The notes: generated by a model from the letters alone, not told the origin. A stretch of 64,000 bases of DNA from Flavobacterium branchiicola (GCF_018383905.1 NZ_JAGYWA010000005.1:62001-126000), one strand, 5' to 3'; shown: positions 53,236 to 62,887, counted from the stretch's first letter. A program made the numbers and translations.

Positions 53236-54174
53236 ATGAATCCAAAAATATTGATCATTGGCGCATGCGGTCAAATTGGGACGGAACTGACCCAAAAACT
53301 TCGCAAATTATACGGTACAGAAAATGTTATTGCTTCTGATATTCGAAAATTAAATACTGATGTTGTTAATTCTGGTCCGTTTGAGGTGGTCAATGCTTTA
53401 GATTTTAATCAGATTGAGCATCTTGTTGAAGTTCATAAAATTACCGACATTTATTTGATGGCGGCTCTTTTATCTGCTACTGCCGAAAAAAATCCTGCAT
53501 TTGCCTGGGATCTGAACATGAATTCTTTATTTCACGTTTTAAATTTAGCTAAAGCAAAAAAAATCCAGAAGATTTTCTGGCCTTCAAGTATTGCCGTTTT
53601 TGGACCAACAACTCCAAAAGAAAACACTCCGCAATATACCGTAATGGAGCCTTCTACAGTTTACGGAATTAGTAAACAAGCTGGTGAAAGATGGTGTGAA
53701 TATTACCATAACATTTACGGCGTTGATGTTCGCAGTATTCGTTACCCTGGTTTAATAAGCTGGTCTACGCCTCCGGGTGGCGGAACTACAGATTATGCTG
53801 TTGATATTTTCTACAAAGCTATTGCTGATAAAAAATACGAATGCTTTTTATCTTCTGAAACCAAAATGCCAATGATGTACATGGATGATGCTATTGATGC
53901 AACAATCAACATTATGAAAGCACCAATTGAAGAGATCAAAATACATTCTTCTTATAATTTGGCTGCAATGAGTTTTACACCAACTGAAATTGCTGCCGAA
54001 ATTAAAAAACATATTCCTGAATTTGAGATTACTTACAATCCTGATTTCCGTCAGAAAATTGCTGACAGCTGGCCTGCAAGTATAGACGATTCATCTGCAA
54101 GAGAAGACTGGAACTGGAAACATACTTTTGATCTGGAAACGATGACAAAAGATATGATTGAACATTTGAGTTAA
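53236..54174 (+). CDS. L-threonine 3-dehydrogenase, SDR type
   Basis: A 312-residue NAD-dependent enzyme of the extended SDR (epimerase-like) group that oxidises L-threonine to 2-amino-3-oxobutyrate. The nucleotide-binding loop is GACGQIG (residues 9-15); the catalytic Ser is in WPSSIAVFG and the Tyr143-x-x-x-Lys147 pair in STVYGISKQAG. The sequence is of the type described from Flavobacterium frigidimaris and differs from zinc-dependent TDH. An NAD-epimerase reading of the family is possible but SSIAVFGPTTPKENTPQ and YPGLISWSTPPGGGTTDYAVDIFYKAI fit TDH better. Confidence 0.92.
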   Translation: MNPKILIIGACGQIGTELTQKLRKLYGTENVIASDIRKLNTDVVNSGPFEVVNALDFNQIEHLVEVHKITDIYLMAALLSATAEKNPAFAWDLNMNSLFHVLNLAKAKKIQKIFWPSSIAVFGPTTPKENTPQYTVMEPSTVYGISKQAGERWCEYYHNIYGVDVRSIRYPGLISWSTPPGGGTTDYAVDIFYKAIADKKYECFLSSETKMPMMYMDDAIDATINIMKAPIEEIKIHSSYNLAAMSFTPTEIAAEIKKHIPEFEITYNPDFRQKIADSWPASIDDSSAREDWNWKHTFDLETMTKDMIEHLS

Positions 54175-54223
54175 ATTCTTTTTTAGTACAATTTCACATC
54201 TTATCCAGTAAAATAATTCAATT

Positions 54224-54252
54224 GCCTCCAATTAAAACTGGAGGCTTTTTTG
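54224..54252 (+). terminator. Terminator of the threonine dehydrogenase gene
   Basis: GCCTCCA and TGGAGGC pair around an AT-rich loop and end in Ts. Confidence 0.75.
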
Positions 54253-54278
54253 TTTAACATCTGAAGGGCTTCTATTAG

Positions 54279-54384
54279 TTTGTTATTTCGACTGAAAGGA
54301 GAAATCACACTCGTAAATCGGCAAAGATTGGACATACTATGTGGAATTTCTTGTGTGATTTCTCCTTTCAGTCGAAATGACAAA
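54279..54384. repeat. 32-bp inverted repeat (TTTCGACTGAAAGGAGAAA type)
   Basis: Left arm 54279-54310 and right arm 54353-54384 are complementary over 32 bp; 26 bp (54285-54310 and 54353-54378) are perfect and one position is a G-U pair. The 42-nt centre (54311-54352) is not complementary. No reading frame spans it. Length and perfection resemble a miniature mobile element or a dispersed genus repeat. Confidence 0.75.
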
Positions 54385-54435
54385 AATGGTGAGAATTTCT
54401 AAATCTAAATCTTTAAAAGAAGCCTATTGTTTGTA

Positions 54436-54512
54436 TCTAGCCCCGATAGAGGCGGTATCCTTGCTGGCCCGACGTCGGGCAACAGCGAGATATAGCCGAA
54501 AGCGGGAACCAT
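54436..54512 (+). ncRNA. Structured RNA-like element (Flavo-1-like?)
   Basis: A compact element with nested pairing: CTTGCTG (54460-54466) with CAGCGAG (54483-54489), the inner 14-bp palindrome GCCCGACGTCGGGC (54467-54480), and outer CCCG and CGGG segments around GCGGTATC / GATATAGC. The flanking words TAGCCCCGATAGAGGCGG and GCCGAAAGCGGGAA recur in other flavobacterial intergenic regions that I remember, and recall the Rfam Flavo-1 RNA. The strand is set by that resemblance. There is no protein frame. Confidence 0.5.
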
Positions 54513-54554
54513 GTTTATAAAAATGCCTTTTGTGATACTCCTGACAATTAAAAC

Positions 54555-54592
54555 AAAAGTCCCGATTAGAATTTCTAATCGGGACTTTTTTA
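54555..54592 (-). terminator. Terminator of the M1 peptidase gene
   Basis: AAGTCCCGATTAGAAA and its inverted copy (TTTCTAATCGGGACTT) form a 16-bp stem with almost no loop; Ts follow in both directions, so it may act bidirectionally. Its stem base reads TCCCGAT, as in the palindromes near 23160 and 20052. Confidence 0.7.
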
Positions 54593-54609
54593 TGTAACTA
54601 TTTTGAAGA

Positions 54610-56490
54610 TTACTTCACTTCAAAAACATTATTTGCTTGTTTCACATCAGCCATTAATCCGCTTGGATCGATAGTGATTTTTTTGATTGCCGTTTTAGCT
54701 TTATCAATTGTAAAACTATAATTTTGTTGTGCCCATGCCCAGTCTGCCAAAACATTTCTTTTCTCATTTGGATTTGGGTTTGGTTTGATAAAGTTCATCA
54801 TTCTTAAAGGAACATAAAACGTTTCAGAAGTTCCATCAGTATACTCTACTTTTAAATCAATTGGCATTGGCATTCTTCCAATTCTTTCTAAAGTAACGGT
54901 TGTTTTTCCTGAATTATCAGCAACATCCTTAATTCCGTAATCAATAGTATTGGTTGTTTCTGCCCAGTCAATTAAATACCAATCCAATTCTGCTCCCGAA
55001 ACTCTTTCTGCAGTTCTCTTGATATCATTTGGAGTTGGGTGTTTGAATTTAAAATCGTTGTAATATCTTTTTAAAGTTGCATCAACATTTTCTTTTCCAA
55101 TTACATATTCTAATTGAGAAAGGAAAATACTTCCTTTTACATAAGATGAAATACTGTACGGACGGTTTTCGTCGTAACGATCTCCGTGAGTTGTTTGCGG
55201 TTGTTCTTTTCCTGAATTAACCAAACCGTAATAAGCTGTATAGTTTCCTTTAAACGGGTTTACTTCTTTTTTATCTCCTTTTAATTCATTCAAAGCACTG
55301 TCTTCAATGTAAGTTGTAAAACCTTCATCCATCCAAGGGTGTTTTGATTCATTTGAAGCCAAAATATGTTGGAACCAAGAGTGTCCTAATTCATGTGTTG
55401 CTGTTCCAAGAATTCCCTGAAGCGTTCCGTTTCCTAACATTAAAGTACACATTGCATACTCCATTCCTCCGTCGCCACCTTGAATAAATGAATATTGTTT
55501 GTATGGATATTGCCCTACTCTGTGGTTATAGTAATCCATAACTTTTACCATTAAAGGCTCTAACTGTTTCCAGTTTTCTGCCACTTTTGGGTTGTTTTTG
55601 TAAAAGAAATGCAAATCGACATCATTTGGTCCTTTTACAATATCGTGTGCATATTCTTTATCTGCAGCCCATGTAAAATCATGTACATTTGGCGCGATAA
55701 AATGCCAGGTTAATGTTTTTGTCTTTTTAGGATAAACTACAGTTACACCAGCATCTTCATAACCATGTCCGATTGAATTTTTATCTTGTAAATATCCAGA
55801 ACCTCCAATTGTATAATCTTTGTCGATTGTAATTTTTACATCAAAATTTCCCCAAACACCGTGAAATTCTCTTCCGATGTATGGATCTGCATGCCATCCT
55901 TCAAAATCAAATTCAGCTAATTTTGGATACCATTGTGACATAGACAATTCGATACCTTCTTTATTGTTTCTTCCTGTACGACGAATTTGTTCCGGCACCT
56001 GACCGTCAAAATCTAATGTAAAAGTCGTTTTAGAATTTGGCAAAATTGGTTTAGCCAAAGTTACTTCTAAGATTGTTCCTGAAACTCTTGTTTGAGCCAC
56101 GACACCATCTTGTTTGAAGTTTGTGATTTTTAAAAAACCAATTTCGTTTGGTTTTAAAGTTTCAATACGGCTTTGTTTAATATCTTTTCCATCGGCGTCT
56201 TTTACTTTATTAACCATTCTTGCATCTGGATCTTTTATAGTATGCAAACGAGCATCCATTTCGCTTCCTGGTTGAAATGCATTTAGGAATAAATGATAAT
56301 AAACCTTTCTTAAAGTATCAGGAGAATTGTTGGTATAAACCAATTCTTGTTTTCCTTTGTACTGATAGTTTTTTACATCCATAGCCACCTCCATTTTATA
56401 ATCGACATGTTGTTGCCAATAAGGAGCACTTTGTGCAAAACCAGAGTTTAGACCCAAACTCAGAAAAGAAAGTAATAAAATTTTTCGCAT
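54610..56490 (-). CDS. M1 family zinc aminopeptidase
   Basis: A 626-residue secreted metallopeptidase with a signal peptide (MRKILLLSFLSLGLNSGFAQ). The zinc site is HELGH (His366, Glu367, His370) with Glu389 eighteen residues later in WMDEGFTTY, and GGMEYAMCTLML is the GAMEN-like exopeptidase motif. It is likely to remove N-terminal residues from peptides in the periplasm. No T9SS domain is present. A terminator separates it from the S8 peptidase gene upstream. Confidence 0.94.
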   Translation of the reverse strand: MRKILLLSFLSLGLNSGFAQSAPYWQQHVDYKMEVAMDVKNYQYKGKQELVYTNNSPDTLRKVYYHLFLNAFQPGSEMDARLHTIKDPDARMVNKVKDADGKDIKQSRIETLKPNEIGFLKITNFKQDGVVAQTRVSGTILEVTLAKPILPNSKTTFTLDFDGQVPEQIRRTGRNNKEGIELSMSQWYPKLAEFDFEGWHADPYIGREFHGVWGNFDVKITIDKDYTIGGSGYLQDKNSIGHGYEDAGVTVVYPKKTKTLTWHFIAPNVHDFTWAADKEYAHDIVKGPNDVDLHFFYKNNPKVAENWKQLEPLMVKVMDYYNHRVGQYPYKQYSFIQGGDGGMEYAMCTLMLGNGTLQGILGTATHELGHSWFQHILASNESKHPWMDEGFTTYIEDSALNELKGDKKEVNPFKGNYTAYYGLVNSGKEQPQTTHGDRYDENRPYSISSYVKGSIFLSQLEYVIGKENVDATLKRYYNDFKFKHPTPNDIKRTAERVSGAELDWYLIDWAETTNTIDYGIKDVADNSGKTTVTLERIGRMPMPIDLKVEYTDGTSETFYVPLRMMNFIKPNPNPNEKRNVLADWAWAQQNYSFTIDKAKTAIKKITIDPSGLMADVKQANNVFEVK

Positions 56491-56506
56491 GGTAATTTTA
56501 ATAAAA

Positions 56507-56530
56507 ATGGAAGAGCTGCCGCCCTTCCAT
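56507..56530 (-). terminator. Terminator of the S8 peptidase gene
   Basis: ATGGAAG (56507-56513) pairs with CTTCCAT (56524-56530), with a GC-rich 10-nt loop; reading leftwards a T run follows. It separates the two peptidase genes. Confidence 0.7.
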
Positions 56531-56553
56531 CGGATTACTATTTTTTAACTTAT

Positions 56554-58185
56554 TTATTTTTTTGACATTTTTTCAGCCATTAGTAAAGCATTGTAAGCGT
56601 TTACCATTTTAGCAGTCTTTGATGATTCTACAGAAGAAACTGCCACCGGTTTTTCATCCGGATTTGGATTTTCACCCAAAACAACTTTTGAAGGAAGCGC
56701 CACTCCAGAGTCCATTAAAATCTGTTTTACCTGAGCGGCTTTTAATTTTGGATAGTATGAAAATATTAACGCAGCAACTCCGGCAGCATTTGGAGACGCC
56801 ATAGAGGTTCCTTGTAAATATTTGTATTTATTGTTTGGAACTGTTGCGTAAATTTCTTCGCCCGGAGCAAAAACGTCTACATTTATTTTTCCGAAATTAG
56901 AGAATCCTGCTACTACGTTTTCTCCATAAGATTTATTAATTGCTCCAATTGTGATGACATTATTAGCAAATTCTTTTACATTATCTTCCGAGTCATTCGG
57001 GTAATTAATATTTTTTTTCTCATCAATATTATATCCGTCATTTCCGGCAGCATGAACAATTAAAACGTCTTTTTTTGCAGCGTATTTAATTGCGTCGTAA
57101 ACCCATTGTTTGTGTGGAGAAAAGCTTTTTCCGAAACTTCCGTTAATTACTTTTGCACCATTGTCTACTGCATAACGAATAGCAAGAGCGATGTCTTTAT
57201 CGTACTCATCTCCATCTGGAACAGCTCTTACTGTTAAGATTTCAACATTGTTGGTAATACCGTCTCCACCTAAATTATTTCCACGAACCTGAGCAATAAT
57301 TCCGGCAACGTGAGTTCCGTGAAGTGCTTTTTCTTTGTCCGGTCCAAAAACTACATTATTTCCATAATGATTGTCTTTAATGTCTTCAGGATTATCTCCT
57401 ACGATTTTTCTTCCGTCAAATTCTTTATTCAGATTATAGTTTAGTTCATCATAAACCTGTTCTCTGTATTCTTCAAAATCAGCTTCAGGGTCAAAAGTTG
57501 GTCCTGCATTTGTAAAAATCGTTGTCATGATTTTTTTACATTGCGCAACTTTTGGATCTGTTGAAGTTACAGCACTTAAATCTTCAATTTTATACGTCTT
57601 TTTATTAAGTTCCTTTTTGATCGTATTATGAACATCAAGTAAAAAATCTACTTGTTCTTTATCTTTTATTGCTTTTTCGTATCTCTCATTATATTGAGCC
57701 AAAGCATTTTTATATTCAGCAGAACCGTCGTCTTTCTTTTTAATAACACGTGTCATTTCAAGATTTTCATGCACAGCTTCCCCCAGAAAGTTCCATCCAT
57801 TTATATCGTCGATAAAACCATTTTTATCATCATCGATTCCGTTACCCGGGATTTCTTTAGGATTGGTCCAGATCATTCCTTTTAAATCTTCATGCTCGAT
57901 GTCGACTCCAGAATCTACGATACCAACGATTACTTTTTTACCGGTTTTTCCTTTCAGTAATTCTGCATAAGCTCTGTCTACACTCATTCCCGGAATAGAA
58001 TCTTTTATTAGATCTAAATGACTCCATCTCTTTAACTCGTTTTCACTGACCGGTGCTTTTTTTACAACAGCAAGCGGAGCTGTAATAAAATTTTTGGAAG
58101 TTGATTCCTGCGCTTGTAAGCTTGCGCTGCTTGCTAAAACTAGTAAAGCAAAAGCAGATAATTTGAGTGGTATTGTATGACTCAT
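56554..58185 (-). CDS. S8 family serine peptidase (subtilase)
   Basis: A 543-residue secreted protease. Signal peptide: MSHTIPLKLSAFALLVLASSASLQAQ. The triad is Asp91 (IVDSGVDIEHED), His292 (HGTHVAGII) and Ser461 (GTSMASPNAAGVAAL), with the oxyanion Asn in HAAGNDG. The Asp-to-His distance is about 200 residues, longer than in classic subtilisins, because of a charged insert of about 130 residues (NEMTRVIKKKDDGSAEY-like region). No C-terminal sorting domain is seen, so it probably acts in the periplasm. Confidence 0.94.
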   Translation of the reverse strand: MSHTIPLKLSAFALLVLASSASLQAQESTSKNFITAPLAVVKKAPVSENELKRWSHLDLIKDSIPGMSVDRAYAELLKGKTGKKVIVGIVDSGVDIEHEDLKGMIWTNPKEIPGNGIDDDKNGFIDDINGWNFLGEAVHENLEMTRVIKKKDDGSAEYKNALAQYNERYEKAIKDKEQVDFLLDVHNTIKKELNKKTYKIEDLSAVTSTDPKVAQCKKIMTTIFTNAGPTFDPEADFEEYREQVYDELNYNLNKEFDGRKIVGDNPEDIKDNHYGNNVVFGPDKEKALHGTHVAGIIAQVRGNNLGGDGITNNVEILTVRAVPDGDEYDKDIALAIRYAVDNGAKVINGSFGKSFSPHKQWVYDAIKYAAKKDVLIVHAAGNDGYNIDEKKNINYPNDSEDNVKEFANNVITIGAINKSYGENVVAGFSNFGKINVDVFAPGEEIYATVPNNKYKYLQGTSMASPNAAGVAALIFSYYPKLKAAQVKQILMDSGVALPSKVVLGENPNPDEKPVAVSSVESSKTAKMVNAYNALLMAEKMSKK

Positions 58186-58486
58186 GTAGTCTCGATTTAA
58201 TATAAAGTTAAAGATGGGCCTAAATTATGATATTTTGTTACAAAAAACTAACAGTTAACACTGTGTTATGAAATTTATTTGCTTAAAATAATTCACAGAA
58301 CGTATTCTGGAACCTTTTAAACGAGAGAATTGGATAATTATATCGCAAAGATTTTTATCAACATTGGCTTTCTGACTTTAACACATTTATAGGAAGATTA
58401 ATAAAACAACATACCAGTACGGTTTCACGTAAGGAATCTTCATATTTATTGCCTACTCTTGCGCGATCTAATTTTAAACTCGTTCT
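58186..58486. other. Intergenic region between peptidase and LRR genes
   Basis: About 300 bases without a gene. Near its end is TACGGTTTCACGTAAGGAAT (58418-58437), with outer TACG/CGTA inverted, and a weak -7-like TACTCTTG (about 58455). No RNA or repeat is recognised. Confidence 0.4.
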
Positions 58487-61400
58487 ATGAAAACAAAACT
58501 ACTCTTATTGTTATTATTAGCAACTTTTTCTATTAACGGACAAACCAACTTGGTCCCAAATGGAGATTTTGAAACATGGACTTCGTCTTCGCAACCAGAT
58601 AATTGGTTTCGTTATTTTAGCGGTTTTGTTTCCCAAAGTGCAATTGCCCAAAACGGTAAATCGAGCACTAATATGATGATTGCAAGTGGCACAAGCAATT
58701 TTATTAACACTGGTTATTTTGCTGTTACTGCAAAGAAAACTTATCGTGTAACGATGTATCACAGACTTGCAAAAGGTACTTTTACTTCCATTGATTTAAG
58801 TTTATTCCACAAACCAAGTACTTTTAAGGAAGAAATATTCAAAAAATCGGATGCTACTTTTTCTACTACCGAATGGAGAAAAATTGAGTTTGAATATACC
58901 CCGACTGTTTCTGAAAATATTGAATTAGATATCTGGACAACAGGATCTCTTAATGCTGAAATATTGGTGGATAATGTATCTATGGTCGATATTAATGATA
59001 TTCCTTTGCAATATACCTCGATTCCGGATATTGAATTCGAAAAAAAATTAATAGCATTGGGTATTGACACTGGTGCAACAGATGGAAAAGTACTCACGTC
59101 TGCTATTAAAACGGTTAAATCATTAACCCTTAACACAAGAGTGATTTCTGATTTAACAGGAATTCAGGATTTTACAGCTTTAGAAACCTTAACTGCAACC
59201 GGAGCTAATTATAATACCAGTACCCTGGAAACTGATGGTTTACTAAAAACATTAGATGTTTCTAAAAATATCAATTTAATATCTTTAAACTGTTCCATAA
59301 ATAAATTGACCACTTTAGACGTTTCTAATAATACAAAATTGACCTCTTTAATCTGCAGCGAAAATAAGATAGCTGCAATTGATATCAATAATAATCTTAA
59401 TTTAAAGACATTATCAATTGATAATACTTTAATCAATACAATTGATATTACAAAGCATTTGGCTTTAAACACTTTTACTTGTTCAAATACAAAAACTACT
59501 TCTGTTAATGTTAGTAATAATACAGAATTACTTCTTTTAAATGTTGGCACTAACAAACTAACAACATTAGATGTTTCAAAAAATACAAAACTATTCACTC
59601 TATATTGTGAGGTAAATTTATTAACATCAATTGATCTCTCTAAAAATTTAAATTTAGTTAATGTCAGCTGTTTTAATAACCCATTAACAGCTTTGGATTT
59701 GTCTAATAATCTTTTGTTGAAAACTTTAAACTTTTTGGGTACCGCAATAACAACTATTGATGTTTCTAAAAATGCCGAACTAACATCACTTACTTGTGGA
59801 TCAGATCAATTAACCGCCATTGATGTTTCTAAAAATTTAAAATTGAACTATTTTAATGCAGGTCTTAGTCAATTTAAAGCACTGGATCTTTCTAAAAACA
59901 TTAATTTAACTACTGTATATTGCCAATATAATCCAGTATTAACTGAAATAAATCTAAAAAACGGCAACAATACCAAGATTACGGACTTAAATTTAACAGG
60001 AAATACCAATTTATATTGCATACTGGTTGATGATGCAACTTATTCTACTCAAAAGTGGACAAAAAAAGACGCATATGTAGATTATACTTCTACAGCATGC
60101 CCAGTATTATCATACACACTTATTCCTGATAAAGAGTTTGAAAAAAGATTAATTGAGTTAGGTATTGATTCCGGTACACCAGATGGAAAAGTATTCACTC
60201 CAAGAATTGCTGCTGTAAAATCATTAGAAGTAGACCCTACTTTAGTTGCCGATTTAACAGGTCTTGAAGACTTTACCAAATTAGAAATGTTACAATGCAG
60301 AAACAACTGTATTTCATCTGCGGGAGGTGGCTGTGGAAAAATCACTAAACTGGATGTTTCTAAAAACACCGCGTTGACACAATTATATTGTGAAGGCAAT
60401 CAACTGACAACTTTAGATGTGAGTAAAAACACAAAGTTGATAAATCTATACTGTTCTGTAAACAAATTAACATCGATAGACATTTCAAATAATCCAGATT
60501 TATCCGGATTTGGTATTTCTTACAATAATTTGACAGAGCTTAATATAAGTAACAATAAAAAGTTAACTCAAATAAGTTGTACAAATAATAAATTAAAAAA
60601 TCTTGATGTAACAAATACCAAATTGTATCTTCTATCTTGTGAGAGCAATGAATTAAGCAGTCTGGATCTTTCTAACCAAAACGAATTGATGCAGTTATAT
60701 GTTGAAAACAACAAATTAACTACATTAGACATGACTAATAAGCCAAACTTGAGTTATTTTAATTGTAGTTCTAATTTATTGACCAGTTTAGAGGTAACCT
60801 CCCTAAGCTTAACAAATTTAAATTGTTCAAACAACAAGTTAACTAGTTTAAATGTTACCCAAAATACCAATCTAAGTGTTCTTTCATGCGGTACTAATGC
60901 ACTAACAGGATTTGATATTACAAAAAACCTAAAACTTAGGGAATTAGAATGCTCTTCACTTAAATTAAGCGAATTGGATGTTACATTTCTACCTGAATTA
61001 AAAAAATTAAACGCTACTAATAATAATTTATCAACTATTGATTTATCTAAAAATCTAAAGATAGTTGATGTCTATTTATCTAAAAATCAACTTACAGAAA
61101 TAGATGTAACTAAAAATCTGTTGCTAACTAATTTACTTGTTGCAAATAACAAGCTAAAAGTGCTAAATCCTGTAAATAATTTAGCATTAGAATATGTCGA
61201 TTTTTATAATAATCAATTAACCACTTTTGATATTTCACAAAATAAAAAAGTACGTTATGTAAATTGTAATAGTAACAAACTAACCAATTTAAATTTACAG
61301 AATGGAATAAAAGACTTTTATATCAATATTGAAGTTCCTAATTATAAAAACAATCCAGATTTAAAGTGTATTCAGGTTACTGACGCAAAGTATGCCAGAT

Positions 61401-62167
61401 CAAACTGGACTTACTATGCCGATGCGAATGTTCGATTTTCTGAAGATTGTGCCGGACCTCTTACTCTTTTTGCAGATAATTTTGCCGTAGAGACCAAAGG
61501 AGAATCTTGTTTTGGTGAAAATAATGGCGCAATAAATATAACCGCAAAAGAAACTCATGCTTATCAGGCAAAAATTAATGATAAAACATTTCCGTTTACA
61601 AACAATGCTTTAAATTACACCAATTTATCTCCTGGAAATTACACTATTTTAATTAGTATTCCCGGAGAACTTTTTGAACAAACTTTTAATGTGTCAATTA
61701 CAAAAGCAGCAACTATTTCAGGAAAATCTGTTGTAACAGATAAGAAAGTTAATGTTGAAATTATTGACGGAACTGCTCCTTTTACTGTTTTTGTTGATGG
61801 CAAAGCACAATTTGAAACAAGTGATTCTAATTTTTCATTAGACCTTAACAAGTCTGGTTTAATTGAAGTTTCAACAGCGAAAGCATGCGAGGGGACTTTT
61901 TCTAAAAAAGTTACTTCTACCGAAATTGGAACAGTACTTTCTGCATATCCAAACCCAACATCTGACTTTATTGAAATTGAAATTCCAACAGCTAAAACTG
62001 AAGTTGTGATAGAATTATTCAATTTTGGAGGCCAATTAGTTTCTAGTGGAACTTATAATATCGAAAGCGGAAGAGTAATCTTAAATCTTGCACATCAACC
62101 AGCAGGAATTTATGCTGCCAAAATCAATTTGGAAACTCCGGAATATATTAAAATTATAAAAAAATAA
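58487..62167 (+). CDS. Giant T9SS-exported leucine-rich-repeat protein
   Basis: A 1226-residue surface protein. A signal peptide (MKTKLLLLLLLATFSINGQ) precedes a carbohydrate-binding-like beta domain (residues about 20-165, NLVPNGDFETW). Two blocks of about 21-residue leucine-rich repeats follow (LTTLDVSKNTKLTSLYC pattern): about 180-510 and 560-980, each introduced by IPDxEFEKxLIxLGIDxGxxDGKV. A mixed beta region (about 990-1145) leads to a type A sorting domain (YPNPTSDFIEIEIPTAKTE...GIYAAKINLETPEYIKIIKK). It is likely a surface adhesin or binding protein. A lipoprotein gene starts 3 nt after its stop. Confidence 0.92.
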   Translation: MKTKLLLLLLLATFSINGQTNLVPNGDFETWTSSSQPDNWFRYFSGFVSQSAIAQNGKSSTNMMIASGTSNFINTGYFAVTAKKTYRVTMYHRLAKGTFTSIDLSLFHKPSTFKEEIFKKSDATFSTTEWRKIEFEYTPTVSENIELDIWTTGSLNAEILVDNVSMVDINDIPLQYTSIPDIEFEKKLIALGIDTGATDGKVLTSAIKTVKSLTLNTRVISDLTGIQDFTALETLTATGANYNTSTLETDGLLKTLDVSKNINLISLNCSINKLTTLDVSNNTKLTSLICSENKIAAIDINNNLNLKTLSIDNTLINTIDITKHLALNTFTCSNTKTTSVNVSNNTELLLLNVGTNKLTTLDVSKNTKLFTLYCEVNLLTSIDLSKNLNLVNVSCFNNPLTALDLSNNLLLKTLNFLGTAITTIDVSKNAELTSLTCGSDQLTAIDVSKNLKLNYFNAGLSQFKALDLSKNINLTTVYCQYNPVLTEINLKNGNNTKITDLNLTGNTNLYCILVDDATYSTQKWTKKDAYVDYTSTACPVLSYTLIPDKEFEKRLIELGIDSGTPDGKVFTPRIAAVKSLEVDPTLVADLTGLEDFTKLEMLQCRNNCISSAGGGCGKITKLDVSKNTALTQLYCEGNQLTTLDVSKNTKLINLYCSVNKLTSIDISNNPDLSGFGISYNNLTELNISNNKKLTQISCTNNKLKNLDVTNTKLYLLSCESNELSSLDLSNQNELMQLYVENNKLTTLDMTNKPNLSYFNCSSNLLTSLEVTSLSLTNLNCSNNKLTSLNVTQNTNLSVLSCGTNALTGFDITKNLKLRELECSSLKLSELDVTFLPELKKLNATNNNLSTIDLSKNLKIVDVYLSKNQLTEIDVTKNLLLTNLLVANNKLKVLNPVNNLALEYVDFYNNQLTTFDISQNKKVRYVNCNSNKLTNLNLQNGIKDFYINIEVPNYKNNPDLKCIQVTDAKYARSNWTYYADANVRFSEDCAGPLTLFADNFAVETKGESCFGENNGAINITAKETHAYQAKINDKTFPFTNNALNYTNLSPGNYTILISIPGELFEQTFNVSITKAATISGKSVVTDKKVNVEIIDGTAPFTVFVDGKAQFETSDSNFSLDLNKSGLIEVSTAKACEGTFSKKVTSTEIGTVLSAYPNPTSDFIEIEIPTAKTEVVIELFNFGGQLVSSGTYNIESGRVILNLAHQPAGIYAAKINLETPEYIKIIKK

Positions 62168-62169
62168 AA

Positions 62170-62859
62170 ATGAAGAATCTTATCTATCTTTCACTAATCA
62201 GTGCTTTGTTTATTTCTTGCGGAGGTGGCTCAGATGATGATACGCCTGCAGAAAATGTAGCTCCAACTGTACCCGTTTTAACTTCACCGTCTGATAATAA
62301 GCTTTGTGTTAGCAACACTGTTTCTTTTCAATGGGATAGGGCTACAGATGCAAACAACGATGCTCTTACCTATCAAATTCAGGTTGCAAAAGACAATACG
62401 TTTGCACAAATTGCAACAACATTTGATGGAGCAGAAAATACTGCATCTTTTGTTTTAGATAAAAACACCGCTTATTACTGGAGAATTAAAGCAACAGATG
62501 CTAAAGGTTTAGCAAGTGCTTATTCATCTGTTTATAAATTTTATACTGCAGGTGAAGTAGTTTTAAATCATTTACCTTTTGCTCCGGAAGCAGTTTCGCC
62601 ACTTGTAAATGCTGCTGTAAATGCACCTACTGTTTCCTTAAAATGGAATGCAACAGATGTTGACGCAACAGATGTACTGACTTATGATGTTTATTTTGGG
62701 ACGACAAATCCACCAACAGAAAAAGTAAGTGAAAATAAATCTGAAAAAACATTTGATGTTACAACAGTCGCTGCCAAAGAATACTTCTGGAAAGTTGTTG
62801 TAAAAGACAATAAAGGAGGAGAAACTGTTGGACAGGTTTGGAAATTCAAAACCAACTAA
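62170..62859 (+). CDS. Fibronectin-like surface lipoprotein
   Basis: A 229-residue lipoprotein. The signal MKNLIYLSLISALFISCGGGSDDD has the lipobox ISC and an aspartate-rich tail often seen in surface-exposed lipoproteins. Two fibronectin type III-like domains follow: NVAPTVPVLTSPSDNKLCVSNTVSFQWDRATDANNDALTYQIQVAKDN and the second from LPFAPEAVSPLVNAAVNAPTVSLKWNATD. It starts 3 nt after the LRR gene stop, so they are translationally coupled and likely function together. Enzyme motifs are absent. Confidence 0.9.
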   Translation: MKNLIYLSLISALFISCGGGSDDDTPAENVAPTVPVLTSPSDNKLCVSNTVSFQWDRATDANNDALTYQIQVAKDNTFAQIATTFDGAENTASFVLDKNTAYYWRIKATDAKGLASAYSSVYKFYTAGEVVLNHLPFAPEAVSPLVNAAVNAPTVSLKWNATDVDATDVLTYDVYFGTTNPPTEKVSENKSEKTFDVTTVAAKEYFWKVVVKDNKGGETVGQVWKFKTN

Positions 62860-62887
62860 CTTTAATAATTACAATTAGTTAAACCAA

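Noticed and set aside
56554..58185. T9SS cargo status of the S8 and M1 peptidases
   Set aside because: Both have signal peptides but no C-terminal sorting domain, unlike the pectate lyase and LRR proteins.
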